Assembly (NCBI GenBank): GCA_030631875.1
Contig: DAOVKH010000042.1
Location: 1-10,289 of the forward strand
Length of the DNA: 10,289 bases
Direction: 5' to 3'
From: Deltaproteobacteria bacterium
GTDB lineage: Bacteria; Desulfobacterota; GWC2-55-46; DRQE01
Shown here: positions 1 to 6,046 of the stretch, in pieces
Layout of the letters: each line of letters starts with the position of its first letter
How positions within the stretch are numbered: the first letter of the stretch is position 1
Translations under genes and position numbers: made by a program
Notes under the pieces: model-generated
What the model saw: the letters and a program-made list of their open reading frames with translations, nothing else
The model's database searches: none
What the model was told of the DNA's origin: nothing

Positions 1-834
1 AAGTCGCTCGTCAATAACGTAGACCACGGAATGTGGACGCTGACGGCCGCGCGTAACGTTGCACTTGCCGATGAGGCTAATTGCGATATCGTAAGCCCTT
101 GTACGGGGTGTGTCTCGAACCTTTCAAGTGTTAAGAGTGAGCTTAAGGGCGACGTCACCAAGAGAGACGAGGTCAATGCCCTCCTTAATGGTATAGATAG
201 GGAGTTTAAAGGTAAGGCCGCACTTCGCCACCTTGTCCCCTTCTTTCACGACGAGGTCGGCATAAAGACTATAAAAGAGAATATAAAGAAGTCCTTTAAG
301 GGCATGAAGATAGCGATACATTACGGTTGCCATATGATGAGGCCGTCGCACGCTCTAAAGAACGACGACCCACTGAACCCGAAGAAGTTTGATAATATAG
401 TGCGCGCACTTGGGGCTGAGAGCCTCGGCTATATGACCAAGCTTAATTGCTGTGGTCAGAGCCTCGATAGGGTAGATCAGCACGATAACGCACTCCAGAT
501 GGCAAGGCTAAAGCTCACGGAGCTTCGCCGTCTTGGCGCAGACGCTTTGGCGTTATGTTGCCCGTCGTGCTTCTTGCAATTCGATAATAACCAGTTTCTT
601 ATGGAAAAAGAAGGTGAAAAGTTCGGTATACCGATACTCTATCTGACCGATCTGATTGGCCTTACCATGGGCTTTAGTGCCGAGGATCTGGGGCTTAATG
701 CTCATAGGGTCTCTGCCACGCGCTTCCTGGAGAAGTGGGCGGATCTCAGGGAAAAAGGCGGAGAAGAAGATGCTTTGGCCGAAGGTTCGGTCGATATAAA
801 TGACGAGCTTAGCAGTGATGGAAGATTCGTATAA
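1..834 (+). CDS. hdrB: HdrB-like heterodisulfide reductase subunit B, 5'-truncated
   Basis: The reading frame is open from base 1, so the first ATG at 31 is internal and the true N-terminus lies outside the window. Numbered from that ATG, SPCTGC (about residues 22-27) is the end of a first CCG domain. Cys100 (in HYGCH), Cys140-Cys141 (NCCG) and Cys176/177-Cys180 (CCPSC) make a complete second CCG domain. In HdrB of methanogens such cysteines hold the noncubane [4Fe-4S] clusters that split a disulfide. The C-terminal phrase GLNAHR is also HdrB-like. The lost part should hold the first NCCG motif. The substrate is unknown: bacterial HdrB homologues work with other disulfides or thiols, or simply pass on electrons. 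It is cytoplasmic and sits 23 nt ahead of hdrC in the same operon as split glutamate synthase genes. It could equally be annotated as a generic CCG-domain (Fe-S) protein. Confidence 0.92.
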   Translation, partial: KSLVNNVDHGMWTLTAARNVALADEANCDIVSPCTGCVSNLSSVKSELKGDVTKRDEVNALLNGIDREFKGKAALRHLVPFFHDEVGIKTIKENIKKSFKGMKIAIHYGCHMMRPSHALKNDDPLNPKKFDNIVRALGAESLGYMTKLNCCGQSLDRVDQHDNALQMARLKLTELRRLGADALALCCPSCFLQFDNNQFLMEKEGEKFGIPILYLTDLIGLTMGFSAEDLGLNAHRVSATRFLEKWADLREKGGEEDALAEGSVDINDELSSDGRFV

Positions 835-857
835 TATAAATCAGCAAGGTATTTATT

Positions 858-1307
858 ATGTCAGATAAAAAACTCAATCTCGATCTATTAAAGAAGTGTG
901 GTGAGTGCGGAGCTTGCTTTGATCTCTGCCCGTCGTCGCTTCATATAGAGGGCTACGACCCGCGAGCCGTTATAAAGGCTATACTTGGGGGAGATAAGGC
1001 CGAGCTCGACGGCGTGCTTAACAGCAAGCAAATCTGGCAGTGCCTTGAGTGTCACCATTGTTTGGAGATGTGCTATCAGCACTACGGCTTCGAGAGCGCT
1101 ATGACGGCAATGCGCCTTTTGGCCACAAAGCGCGGGATCCATCCCATTCAGGTCAAGAAGGGTTGGGATATGTTCGCAAAGACGGGCCGCCTTGGTGAGC
1201 CTAATATGGGTGCCAGAAAGAGGCTCGGTCTGCCTGAGCCTGCGGCTTCGGGTAAGGAAGAATTTTTAAAGTTATTTGAACTCTACAAGGAGTCGATAGG
1301 ACAATGA
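858..1307 (+). CDS. hdrC: HdrC-like iron-sulfur subunit
   Basis: This is a 149-residue soluble protein with two CX2CX2CX3C [4Fe-4S] motifs, Cys14/17/20/24 and Cys62/65/68/72. The first is followed by Pro as in ordinary ferredoxins; the second is followed by Tyr (MCYQHYGF). The helical region after it (roughly 75-125, with KRGIHP and a Gly/Arg-rich GARKRLGLPEP stretch) fits HdrC. In known Hdr complexes HdrC carries electrons between the flavoprotein HdrA and the disulfide-cleaving HdrB. The ATG at 858 has AAGG (846-849) 8 nt upstream. The 3' end overlaps the next start codon by 4 nt (ATGA at 1304-1307), which suggests translational coupling to the glutamate synthase genes. HdrA is not in the window and may lie upstream. 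Family assignment is firm; its electron partner here is inferred. Confidence 0.9.
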   Translation: MSDKKLNLDLLKKCGECGACFDLCPSSLHIEGYDPRAVIKAILGGDKAELDGVLNSKQIWQCLECHHCLEMCYQHYGFESAMTAMRLLATKRGIHPIQVKKGWDMFAKTGRLGEPNMGARKRLGLPEPAASGKEEFLKLFELYKESIGQ

Positions 1308-2380
1308 CACATAATTTTCAAAAAGACATAGCAGGATGCGGCCTTACGGGGTTAATAGACAAGAAGGGCAAGGGCGTTGACGGGTCTCACATAAAGACCT
1401 CGCTCTCGTTAATGACCGACCGTGGAAACGGCCTCGGCGCAGGATACGCCGCCTATGGTATATACCCTGAATTTGAAGACTACTACGCATTTCACGTAAT
1501 GTATGACTTTGAGAGTAGCCGTATGGAGGTCGAGGAGATACTCAAGGCCAACTACGATATAGAAAAGAAGGAAGAGATACCGACAGCGAAGGTGGAGTCG
1601 ATAGTAATAAATCCGCTTTTGATGCGTTACTTTGTAAAGCCCAAGGCCGAGAAGATTCGTCCGGGTTCGAATGAGAAGGACTTTGTCGTTCAATTCGTAA
1701 TGAAGGTAAACTCTGAGATAGAGGGTGCGTACGTCTTTAGCTCAGGCAAGAATATGGGAGCATTCAAGGGGGTTGGTAACCCGCAGGAGATTGGCGACTT
1801 CTTTAAGATAGAGGAGTATACGGGCTATATCTGGACGGGACACACGAGGTTTCCGACCAATACGCCGGGCTGGTGGGGTGGGGCGCATCCCTTTACGCTC
1901 CTCGATTGGTCTATCGTCCATAATGGCGAGATATCATCTTACGGCATAAACAAACGCTACCTGGAGATGTACGGCTATAAGCTCACACTCCTGACCGATA
2001 CGGAGGTCGTAGCTTACCTATTCGACCTTCTCGTCAGACGTCACGGCCTCGACATAAAGACGGCCTGTACGGTCCTTGCCGCACCATTTTGGAAAGACAT
2101 CGACAGGCTCGACGACGACGAGCGTGAGGCATACACGACACTTCGTTCCACTTACGCAAGTGCATTACTCAACGGTCCGTTCTCGTTACTCTTTGGACAC
2201 AGTAAGGGGCTTGTCGGTATAAACGACAGGATAAAGCTAAGGCCACTCGTCGCCGCTACGAAGGGTGATATGACATATATGGCAAGCGAAGAGAGTGCCA
2301 TACGCGAGATATGTCCTGACCCTGAGCGCGTTTGGGCTCCGCGTGCCGGAGACCCGGTGATAGTCGAAAGGGAGGGCTAA
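1304..2380 (+). CDS. Glutamate synthase GltB domain-1 protein, class II glutamine amidotransferase
   Basis: This 358-residue protein matches the stand-alone N-terminal glutaminase domain of glutamate synthase. It hydrolyses glutamine to glutamate plus ammonia, which the synthase subunit uses. Hallmarks in order: CGLTGLI with Cys12 as expected nucleophile, HTRFPT (180-185), HNGEI (206-210), TDTE (231-234), GPF (291-293) and DRIKLRPL (308-314). In class II amidotransferases the catalytic Cys must become residue 1, so the first 11 residues (to Gly11) are probably a short propeptide removed on maturation; E. coli GltB is likewise processed. No later start codon would leave Cys12 as residue 2. The start overlaps the hdrC stop, and AAGGAG lies at 1287-1292. 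The next gene follows after 3 nt. The order glutaminase, FMN subunit, GXGXG subunit reproduces the domain order of one-piece GltB, as in split archaeal-type enzymes. Confidence 0.94.
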   Translation: MTHNFQKDIAGCGLTGLIDKKGKGVDGSHIKTSLSLMTDRGNGLGAGYAAYGIYPEFEDYYAFHVMYDFESSRMEVEEILKANYDIEKKEEIPTAKVESIVINPLLMRYFVKPKAEKIRPGSNEKDFVVQFVMKVNSEIEGAYVFSSGKNMGAFKGVGNPQEIGDFFKIEEYTGYIWTGHTRFPTNTPGWWGGAHPFTLLDWSIVHNGEISSYGINKRYLEMYGYKLTLLTDTEVVAYLFDLLVRRHGLDIKTACTVLAAPFWKDIDRLDDDEREAYTTLRSTYASALLNGPFSLLFGHSKGLVGINDRIKLRPLVAATKGDMTYMASEESAIREICPDPERVWAPRAGDPVIVEREG

Positions 2381-2383
2381 GCC

Positions 2384-3901
2384 ATGTTTAAGAGCCATGT
2401 ATTGCCGGAGTATCTGGCAACGATAGATACAGATAAATGCATCAGGTGTAAGCGGTGCATACACAACTGCGGATGGGGTGTCTACTCCTGGAGCGGCGAG
2501 CGTGTGCTCATCGATACCCAAAAGTGTGTTAAGTGTCTGAGGTGTTACCACTACTGCCCTGTTGAGGCGATAGAGATAGAAGACTCCAAGACACGTTATA
2601 AAGACAACAGCAGCTGGACATACAAGAATATCAGGAACATAAAGAAGCAGGCCGAGACGGGTGGAATGCCACTTAGCGGTATGGGCTGTGATCTGCCGTT
2701 GCCTATATTATTTGATAATATGCTACTCGATGCCTGTCAGGTAACGAACCCTTCTATCGACCCTCTGAGAGAGCCGATGGAGCTTCGTACATACCTTGGC
2801 AAGAAGCCCGACAAACTTGAAGTAGAGCGCACAAAGGACGGCAAACTTAAGCTCAAAGAGGGCTTTAAGATGACGCCGCAGATTAAGCTCGACGCTCCGT
2901 TCATGTTTTCACCTATGAGCTTCGGCTCTATTAGTCTGAACGCACAGAAGGTTCTGGCAATGGCCGCCAAGGAGTGCGGTATCGTCATGAATACGGGAGA
3001 GGGTAGTCTTCACGAAGACTTGCTCCCCTATACCGACCACGTAATGGTTCAGGTTGCTTCGGGGCGTTTCGGTGTTAATCCGGATTATCTGAACGCAGGT
3101 GTAGCGTGTGAGATTAAGATTGGCCAGGGCGCAAAGCCCGGTATTGGCGGTCACTTGCCAGGAGAGAAGATTCCACTTCAGGTCGCAAAGACCCGTATGA
3201 TTCCCGTAGGCTCAGATGCTTTGAGCCCTGCGCCTCAGCACGATATATACTCTATCGAAGACTTGAGGCAGTTGATATATGCCCTAAAGGAAGCGACCGA
3301 GTATAAAAAGCCAATCAGTGTTAAGATTGCGACCGTACATAATGTCGCGGCCATTGCTTCGGGTATCGTTAGAGCCGGAGCCGACATAGTATACTTAGAC
3401 GGATTCAGGGGTGGCACGGGTGCCGCGCCTAACGTCATACGCGATCACATGGGCATACCGATAGAACACGCCATAGCGGCAGTAGATGAGCGCCTTAGGC
3501 AAGAAGGCATTCGTAACGAAGCGTCGGTTGTAGCGGCAGGTGGTATTAGAAGCGCCGGAGATGCGGCAAAGGCCATAGCCCTTGGCGCAGATGCCGTTGC
3601 CATCGGTACGGCCGCCCTTATGACGATGGGATGCACGGTCTGCGGTAAGTGCTATACGGGTAATTGCTCTTGGGGCATAACAACACAGCGCCCTGAGCTT
3701 ACGGCAAGGCTCGATCCTGAGATATTTGGCGAGAGGCTCGCAAACCTCATACGTTCATGGAAGCACGAGCTGATGGAAGTACTCGGCGCACTCGGCGTAA
3801 ACTCAATAGAGAGCCTGCGCGGTAGCCGTGAAAGAATACGTGGCATTGGTCTCGATACAGAGACACTCGATATGCTTGGCATAAAGGCCGCAGGGACGTA
3901 A
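2384..3901 (+). CDS. gltB: Glutamate synthase FMN/Fe-S subunit (GltB domain 2) with N-terminal 2x[4Fe-4S] ferredoxin module
   Basis: This 505-residue protein is the synthase core of the split enzyme: it makes glutamate from 2-oxoglutarate and ammonia using FMN. Residues 10-65 form a ferredoxin module with Cys19/22/25/29 and Cys48/51/54/58. From about 170 the FMN barrel follows, with SPMSFGSIS (176-184), NTGEGS (203-208), GQGAKPGIGGHLPG (247-260), YLDGFRGGTGAAP (337-349) and AAGGIRSAGDAAKA (384-397). Cys417-X5-Cys423-X4-Cys428 fits the [3Fe-4S] ligand pattern of glutamate synthases, with an extra Cys420 inside the loop. The ferredoxin module is absent from classic E. coli GltB but typical of archaeal-type GltB, which points to reduction by Fe-S carriers. 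A strong GGGAGGG Shine-Dalgarno (about 2369-2375) precedes the ATG. Together with the adjacent hdrBC genes this suggests electron entry through the N-terminal clusters; that link is inference. Confidence 0.95.
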   Translation: MFKSHVLPEYLATIDTDKCIRCKRCIHNCGWGVYSWSGERVLIDTQKCVKCLRCYHYCPVEAIEIEDSKTRYKDNSSWTYKNIRNIKKQAETGGMPLSGMGCDLPLPILFDNMLLDACQVTNPSIDPLREPMELRTYLGKKPDKLEVERTKDGKLKLKEGFKMTPQIKLDAPFMFSPMSFGSISLNAQKVLAMAAKECGIVMNTGEGSLHEDLLPYTDHVMVQVASGRFGVNPDYLNAGVACEIKIGQGAKPGIGGHLPGEKIPLQVAKTRMIPVGSDALSPAPQHDIYSIEDLRQLIYALKEATEYKKPISVKIATVHNVAAIASGIVRAGADIVYLDGFRGGTGAAPNVIRDHMGIPIEHAIAAVDERLRQEGIRNEASVVAAGGIRSAGDAAKAIALGADAVAIGTAALMTMGCTVCGKCYTGNCSWGITTQRPELTARLDPEIFGERLANLIRSWKHELMEVLGALGVNSIESLRGSRERIRGIGLDTETLDMLGIKAAGT

Positions 3902-3930
3902 TTTTCAGGAACTACGCACAAGAAAAATAG

Positions 3931-4045
3931 AGGCAAAGAGAAAAGCCCAGATACGAGGAGTCAGGGGACTCGTCGCATACAAGAGATTAGGAGTGAAGCG
4001 TACTAAAGGTACGTTGAGCGACTGATCTTGAAGTATGACGAAGTA
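3931..4045 (+). repeat. Structured intergenic element, copy 1 (forward)
   Basis: This sits in the 180-nt gap between gltB2 and gltB3 and is one of three related copies (others at 4844-4943 and 4960-5071, both reversed). Shared landmarks in order are AGGCAAAGAGAA at the left edge, a small hairpin (here GAGTC-AGGG-GACTC), a core palindrome CGTAC-TAAAG-GTACG at 3999-4013, and a right end beginning GAAG (degenerate here). A 9-bp inverted repeat, AAAAGCCCA (3941-3949) with TGGGCTTTT (4048-4056), closes this copy into one larger stem. It would be transcribed within the glutamate synthase mRNA. I do not recognise the family; a REP/MITE-like element or a structured RNA element are both possible. Confidence 0.7.
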
Positions 4046-4081
4046 GGTGGGCTTTTACCGAGCCGTTAAGGAAGACACGTT

Positions 4082-4825
4082 ATGTATAATATAGACGCAA
4101 AAGGAATGCACTTTAAGGAATTAAACGAGCAGGTACGCGCGGCCGTTAAGGATGGTGAGGACGAGATAACCCTCCAGAACGTAAACGGGCAATACTACAT
4201 TGGTGTCGGCATAAGAGAGAAGCCTACCATCACGATAGAAGGTGTTCCGGGCAATGACTTGGCGGCCTTCATGGACGGCCCGACCTTACGAGTCAAGAGT
4301 AATGCTCAGGACAATATAGCAAACACCATGAATAGCGGTAAGGTCATAATCGAAGGCCACGCTGGAGACGTACTCGGCTATGGCATGCGTGGCGGTAAGC
4401 TCCACATAAAGGGTAATGTCGGCTACAGAGTAGGCATTCATATGAAGGGCTATAAGAAGCAGATTCCGACAATCGTCGCAGGCGGTACGGCAGGCGATTT
4501 CTTCGGCGAATATATGGCCGGAGGCGTGCTCATACTCTTAGGGCTTGAAGGCACGGACGTTAAGACAAACCCTATAGCCGGTGATTACTTAGGCACAGGC
4601 ATGCACGGTGGCAAGATATTCGTAAGAGGCGAGATAGACCCTACGCGCATAGGCGCTGAGGTAGGTATACTCGACTTAGATGAGAACGACCATAAACTCT
4701 TAAAGAAGTGCCTCGAAGACTTCTGCGCCGACTTTGACTTAAGCGTTGATGATATAATGAAAGAACCATTCAAGAAACTCGAACCTATCACTGACCGTCC
4801 GTACGGCAACCTCTACGCATATTAG
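4082..4825 (+). CDS. Glutamate synthase GXGXG-domain subunit (GltB domain 3)
   Basis: This 247-residue protein corresponds to the C-terminal beta-helix of one-piece GltB. It shows the repeating Gly pattern of the GXGXG family: GHAGDVLGYGMRGGKLHIKG (92-111), GNVGYRVG (111-118), GGTAGDFFGEYMAGG (134-148) and AGDYLGTGMHGGKIFVRG (166-183). The domain is structural, packing the glutaminase against the FMN barrel; no catalytic residues are expected. The same fold occurs in FwdC/FmdC of formylmethanofuran dehydrogenase, but two glutamate synthase domains just upstream decide the call. AAGGA (4068-4072) lies 9 nt before the ATG. Unlike the other genes of the operon it is separated from its predecessor by 180 nt, occupied by a repeat element, and related elements also follow it. 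No NAD(P)H-dependent GltD gene follows. Confidence 0.93.
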   Translation: MYNIDAKGMHFKELNEQVRAAVKDGEDEITLQNVNGQYYIGVGIREKPTITIEGVPGNDLAAFMDGPTLRVKSNAQDNIANTMNSGKVIIEGHAGDVLGYGMRGGKLHIKGNVGYRVGIHMKGYKKQIPTIVAGGTAGDFFGEYMAGGVLILLGLEGTDVKTNPIAGDYLGTGMHGGKIFVRGEIDPTRIGAEVGILDLDENDHKLLKKCLEDFCADFDLSVDDIMKEPFKKLEPITDRPYGNLYAY

Positions 4826-4843
4826 CGGCGCGATAAGTCTCCG

Positions 4844-4943
4844 TACTCTGCGTTACGCTTCAAGATTCGTCGTTCGACGTACCTAAAAGTACGACTCACT
4901 CTCAATCTTTTGCGTGCCTTGATTACAAAGACTTTTCTTTGCC
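4844..4943 (-). repeat. Structured intergenic element, copy 2 (reverse)
   Basis: Read on the minus strand it starts GGCAAAGAAAAG, carries the core GTCGTACTTTTAGGTACGTC (palindrome arms at 4878-4882 and 4889-4893) and ends GAAGCGTAACGCAGAGTA. That 18-bp end (4844-4861 on +) is identical to copy 3 at 4960-4977. It is about 12-15 nt shorter than the other copies because it lacks their small AGTC/GACT hairpin. Its GATCTTGAAG-like stretch (AATCTTGAAG) is shared with copy 1 rather than copy 3. Confidence 0.72.
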
Positions 4944-4959
4944 GCTTGCGTCGGCATTA

Positions 4960-5071
4960 TACTCTGCGTTACGCTTCGTCGCACATCGTTCGACGTACTA
5001 AAAGTACGACTCGCCATACATAAGAGGGCAGTCGCCGACGACTCCTTGAATACAACCAATTCTCTTTGCCT
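4960..5071 (-). repeat. Structured intergenic element, copy 3 (reverse)
   Basis: This lies in tandem with copy 2, 16 nt apart and in the same orientation. On the minus strand it runs AGGCAAAGAGAA, then hairpin AGTCG-TCGG-CGACT, then core palindrome CGTACT/AGTACG (4994-4999 and 5003-5008, 3-nt loop), and finally GAAGCGTAACGCAGAGTA. The small hairpin is at the same place as in copy 1, but with a different loop and one shifted pair. The stem is therefore conserved while the bases differ, as expected for an element selected for structure. Confidence 0.72.
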
Positions 5072-5116
5072 CAAATATGTCGTTGCGCATAGCGGCCTCC
5101 TGCCTCACACCTTGTC

Positions 5117-5137
5117 ATCCTGAATTTATTTCAGGAT
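5117..5137. repeat. Short palindromic intergenic unit (ATCCTGAA-TTTAT-TTCAGGAT)
   Basis: A perfect 8-bp inverted repeat with a 5-nt loop sits in the wider context TGTCATCCTGAA...TTCAGGATCTG. Sequences of this style recur as dispersed intergenic palindromes in many unrelated bacterial genomes. Only one copy is in this window, so its repeat nature is recalled knowledge rather than seen. It is unrelated to the three-copy element next to it. Confidence 0.6.
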
Positions 5138-5190
5138 CTGCTCTTCTCTTTAAAAGTATCTTGCCGAGCCTTCAAGCACCATTTGAGGTA

Positions 5191-5205
5191 GTATTCGCCG
5201 AATAC
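5191..5205 (+). terminator. Weak terminator-like hairpin (tentative)
   Basis: GTATTC-GCC-GAATAC is a perfect 6-bp stem with a 3-nt loop, followed by GTTGTTTT. The stem is short and AT-rich and the T-run is interrupted, so this is at best a weak intrinsic terminator for transcription arriving from gltB3. No better candidate lies between 4826 and the zapB promoter. Confidence 0.25.
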
Positions 5206-5226
5206 GTTGTTTTCCCTTGGAAATCC

Positions 5227-5255
5227 TTGACTTATTTGTCTCGTAGTCGTATTAT
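5227..5255 (+). promoter_or_regulatory. Sigma70-like promoter for zapB-zapA
   Basis: TTGACT (5227-5232) and TATTAT (5250-5255) are separated by exactly 17 nt; each differs from consensus at one base. Transcription would start near 5262, giving a leader of only about 33 nt before the zapB ATG. It may also feed the 6S RNA and ygfA genes downstream by read-through. The match is good, but no experimental support is available from sequence alone. Confidence 0.6.
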
Positions 5256-5265
5256 TGAGTACAGG

Positions 5266-5286
5266 AGTAGAAGAAGTTTTTCTACT
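5266..5286 (+). promoter_or_regulatory. Hairpin between the SD-like AGGAG and the zapB start
   Basis: AGTAGAA (5266-5272) and TTCTACT (5280-5286) form a 7-bp stem with a 7-nt loop. The only good Shine-Dalgarno, AGGAG at 5263-5267, is 27 nt from the ATG at 5295 when unfolded. It overlaps the first bases of the stem. Folding would bring the remaining AGG to within about 9 nt of the start codon, or would partly mask the site. Either could tune translation; this is inference. Confidence 0.4.
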
Positions 5287-5294
5287 ATACGGAT

Positions 5295-5531
5295 ATGGAT
5301 ATAAATACGGATAATTTTGATAGGCTGGAGAAGAAGGTAGAGAGGTTGTTGGAGATCTGCGATGCTCTGCGCTCTGATAAAGATGAATTGCGGGAACTTT
5401 TAAGGCAAAGAGACGTTGAATTATCGGAGCTAAAGGAGTTGGCAGAGGTCTTCGAAAAAGAGAAAGGAGCAGTAAGGGAGAGGGTCGACGGCTTGATAGA
5501 CAGGCTCGACGGCTTGATTCAAAGCGCCTGA
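5295..5531 (+). CDS. zapB: ZapB-like cell division coiled-coil protein
   Basis: This is a 78-residue, highly charged protein predicted to be one continuous coiled coil from about residue 7 to 75. Leucines recur at heptad spacing (LEKKVERLLEICDALRSDKD, then LRELLRQRDVELSELKELAEV), with no membrane segment and no enzyme motif. Sequence similarity alone is weak for coiled coils. Length, composition and position directly upstream of zapA support a ZapB-type partner that links ZapA to other divisome or chromosome-bound factors. The start at 5295 lies behind a sigma70-like promoter and an unusual SD/hairpin arrangement. A generic short coiled-coil protein of unknown function is the main alternative. 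Confidence 0.72.
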   Translation: MDINTDNFDRLEKKVERLLEICDALRSDKDELRELLRQRDVELSELKELAEVFEKEKGAVRERVDGLIDRLDGLIQSA

Positions 5532-5558
5532 GCTTTACGAAGCATCCTTTAATATGTA

Positions 5559-5831
5559 ATGAAGAATTCTGTGGAACTGAATATACTTGGTCAAAAGTTG
5601 ATTCTCAGAAGTGACGAGAGTGAAGAGTATGTGCGTGAAGTTGAGGGTTATCTCGTGCGCAAGATAGAAGAGGTAAAGCACAAGACAAAGGCCGTAGCGA
5701 CATTGGATTTGGCCTTGCTCGTGGCGTTAAATGTTACGGGCGAATTAATATCCGTAAAGGATAAGCTGGAAGGCATGGAGAATAGGTCGGGTGAGTTATG
5801 CGAATTGCTCGATAAGAGGCTTGCAAGGTGA
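5559..5831 (+). CDS. zapA: Cell division protein ZapA
   Basis: This 90-residue protein fits ZapA, which binds FtsZ and bundles its filaments at the division site. The N-terminal half has the ZapA signature: VELNILGQKLILRSDESEEY (5-24), where a beta strand plus the NILGQ turn form the FtsZ-binding globular head, followed by the VEGYLVRKIEEV helix. ATLDLALLVALNVTGELISV (47-66) and the rest form the dimerising C-terminal helix and coiled coil. Its length is near the small end of the family. The ATG has no clear Shine-Dalgarno; 27 nt separate it from zapB. A 6S RNA candidate and ygfA follow, the classic proteobacterial order zapA-ssrS-ygfA, which supports all three calls. Confidence 0.9.
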   Translation: MKNSVELNILGQKLILRSDESEEYVREVEGYLVRKIEEVKHKTKAVATLDLALLVALNVTGELISVKDKLEGMENRSGELCELLDKRLAR

Positions 5832-5850
5832 AATAGCTTGGTTAAAAGAG

Positions 5851-6046
5851 ATAGAGACTTCCCTGTAGTACCGGTGATTGGTGGTAATTTTTAGAACCAA
5901 TAATCTATTAAGGCCGCCGGCGCTGTCCTTCTTAAGAGATGCCCCAACAGTTTCAGGGGACCTCTGAGGTTGGTTAAACTGGCAGCCACTTGTTGAACAC
6001 TGGTTCAATAAGGCCGCCAACACCGTACAAGTGGGGAGGAAGTTTT
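5851..6046 (+). ncRNA. ssrS: 6S RNA candidate
   Basis: The region between zapA and ygfA, the usual ssrS position, folds as a long rod with a central bubble. The closing stem pairs ACTTCC (5857-5862) with GGAAGT (6038-6043), and GTAC(C)GGTG (5868-5876) with CACCGTAC (6021-6028). The bubble carries hairpin ATTGGT/ACCAAT (5877-5882, 5896-5901) on its 5' side and perfect TTGAAC-ACTG-GTTCAA (5993-6008) on its 3' side; E. coli 6S has a UUGAACC/GGUUCAA hairpin at the same place. An apical stem includes CCCC (5942-5945) and GGGG (5956-5959). At about 195 nt it matches the family size. 6S RNA binds sigma70-RNA polymerase in stationary phase by mimicking an open promoter. Ends are approximate; no strong dedicated promoter was seen. 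A T-run follows the closing stem. Confidence 0.8.

Larger units (their letters stand above)
4826..5294. other. Non-coding, repeat-rich intergenic region between gltB3 and zapB
   Basis: These 469 nt hold no convincing gene. Short frames here overlap repeats and lack ribosome sites or family resemblance. In order it contains two reversed copies of the structured element, a palindromic ATCCTGAA/TTCAGGAT unit, a small GTATTC-GCC-GAATAC hairpin (5191-5205) followed by an interrupted T-run, and a sigma70-like promoter facing zapB. The region divides the glutamate synthase operon from the cell-division/6S cluster. I see no strong intrinsic terminator; the 5191-5205 hairpin is the nearest candidate. 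Confidence 0.75.

Noticed and set aside
4844..5071. CRISPR-like array (two tandem repeats)
   Set aside because: There are only two units of about 100 nt with similarity along their whole length, plus an inverted third copy elsewhere. There are no short repeats with unique spacers and no cas genes.
4883..5304. Short frames of 63 codons (minus, 4883-5074) and 75 codons (plus, 5077-5304)
   Set aside because: The first is read across the repeat copies and the second across the palindrome and the zapB promoter. Neither has a good ribosome site or a recognisable fold.
5796..6023. 75-codon minus-strand frame over the 6S candidate
   Set aside because: It overlaps zapA's end and the 6S-like fold in antisense, so it is explained by the RNA structure.
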